A DNA stretch of 6,047 nt from Rhizobium sp. Q54 (lineage in GTDB: Bacteria; Pseudomonadota; Alphaproteobacteria; Rhizobiales; Beijerinckiaceae). Positions 5,804-6,047 of this stretch are shown here, piece after piece. The position numbers and the translations under genes are program-made. Location of the stretch: positions 1 to 6,047 of the forward strand of contig CAMDKB010000287.1 of the NCBI GenBank assembly GCA_945901195.1, in the 5' to 3' direction. Position 1 is the stretch's first letter. Each line of letters opens with the position of its first letter. The notes below the pieces were generated by a model. The model was not told the DNA's origin. It did no database searches and saw only the letters and a program-made list of their open reading frames with translations.

Positions 5804-5831
5804 CAAGGCAAATTGTTGTCAATTTGCCTTG
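5804..5831. promoter_or_regulatory. 28-base palindrome, 12-bp perfect arms with 4-base centre
   Basis: CAAGGCAAATTG (5804-5815) and CAATTTGCCTTG (5820-5831) are exact complements around TTGT. Length, perfection and position in a divergent promoter region suit a dimeric regulator's operator. A TTGACA on the minus strand overlaps the centre and right arm, which would allow direct occlusion of a promoter for the small gene. As RNA it would be a stable stem-loop, but neither strand has a T-tract immediately after it and no gene ends here, so a terminator is unlikely unless an unannotated small RNA exists. Confidence 0.5.
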
Positions 5832-5933
5832 CGAACATGTCTTTTCCTTGATTATTTTCAGTTCTGGGGTTTTTTTCACTCTGTAAATCGATCAAGGTTT
5901 AATTGCTGCGGGGAGCAGTGGTAGGGGAAAATC

Positions 5934-6047
5934 ATGACTTTTTTATCAGGCGATTCATCACGCAATCCGTCGTCTCATCCAATACTGTCCTATGCGGACA
6001 ATATTGCATCAAACTGGCAGGATTTCATTATTCTGGCTGGTCGTGTC
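5934..6047 (+). CDS. DoxX-like membrane protein, N-terminal start only (3' truncated by window edge)
   Basis: ATG 5934 follows AGGGGA (5923-5928) with good spacing and opens a frame that continues to the window edge (38 codons). The peptide has a polar N-terminal lead (MTFLSGDSSRNPSSHP) and then SNWQDFIILAGRV at the edge. That last block matches the start of the first transmembrane helix in DoxX-family proteins, where LxGR and a following hydrophobic helix are typical. DoxX proteins are small four-helix inner-membrane proteins, linked in some bacteria to oxidative-stress or thiosulfate/quinone chemistry. The role here is not determinable from 38 residues. The family call rests on one short block, so it is tentative; that a gene starts here is better supported. 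Confidence 0.6.
   Translation, partial: MTFLSGDSSRNPSSHPILSYADNIASNWQDFIILAGRV

Larger units (their letters stand above)
5684..5933. promoter_or_regulatory. Divergent intergenic region with two inverted repeats
   Basis: This 250-base non-coding stretch separates the minus-strand small secreted-protein gene from the plus-strand DoxX-like gene and must hold both promoters. It is more AT-rich than the genes to its left. It carries the two inverted repeats listed separately, a TTGACA on the minus strand (5822-5817) lying over the loop and right arm of the larger palindrome, and a run of seven T at 5870-5876. No convincing -10 partner was found for either gene, so promoter positions are not assigned. 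GATCAAGG occurs at 5801-5808 and again at 5890-5897. Confidence 0.55.

Noticed and set aside
5837..5851. Four-residue leader peptide frame (ATG to TGA) ahead of the DoxX-like gene
   Set aside because: Such a short frame is expected by chance, with no ribosome site and no attenuator arrangement after it.
5804..5876. Palindrome plus the seven-T run at 5870-5876 as a rho-independent terminator
   Set aside because: The T-run begins 38 bases after the stem, too far for intrinsic termination, and no plus-strand gene ends upstream of it.
1..6047. tRNA, rRNA, CRISPR array, insertion sequence or integrase
   Set aside because: No cloverleaf-like segment, regularly spaced repeat series, transposase-like frame or terminal inverted repeat was found on reading both strands.

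Overview
The window looks like part of a chromosome from a high-GC alphaproteobacterium, probably Hyphomicrobiales (the Bradyrhizobium/Afipia/Rhodopseudomonas type). This rests on codon usage, on the abundance of orphan TctC/Bug-type periplasmic binding proteins, and on a small Gly/Tyr-rich secreted protein of a style common in that order. The taxonomic call is an inference. No RNA gene, insertion sequence, integrase or CRISPR array was seen.

Left block (1-4120, + strand). Five genes are packed head to tail with gaps of 0, 25 and 42 bases and one 11-base overlap, so they very probably form one operon whose beginning lies off the left edge. The first three encode closely related tripartite tricarboxylate transporter (TTT) substrate-binding proteins: the C-terminal end of one, then two complete copies. 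Both complete copies have twin-arginine-like signal peptides. The last two genes encode paralogous cytoplasmic alpha/beta hydrolases, each with an intact Ser-Asp-His triad. The likely theme is capture of one or several organic acids or esters in the periplasm and hydrolysis of an ester, lactone or C-C bond in the cytoplasm. No TctA/TctB membrane component is present, so the receptors must use a translocon encoded elsewhere.

Middle block (4117-5344, - strand). A fourth TctC-type receptor, from a clearly different branch, faces the operon. The two stop codons overlap in a shared CTAG with no terminator between them. Its best start is a TTG codon behind a strong Shine-Dalgarno sequence and directly before a signal peptide. 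The intergenic stretch upstream of it (5170-5344) carries an 11-bp perfect inverted repeat.

Right block (5345-6047). A small exported Gly/Tyr-rich protein on the - strand is separated by a 250-base divergent, AT-richer intergenic region from the start of a + strand gene that resembles DoxX and runs off the right edge. The intergenic region holds two neighbouring perfect inverted repeats, one with 12-bp arms and a 4-base loop. This makes it the strongest candidate regulatory region in the window.

No clearly new system is evident. The observations most worth checking are the tandem array of three receptors coupled to two paralogous hydrolases, and the palindromes in the divergent intergenic region.
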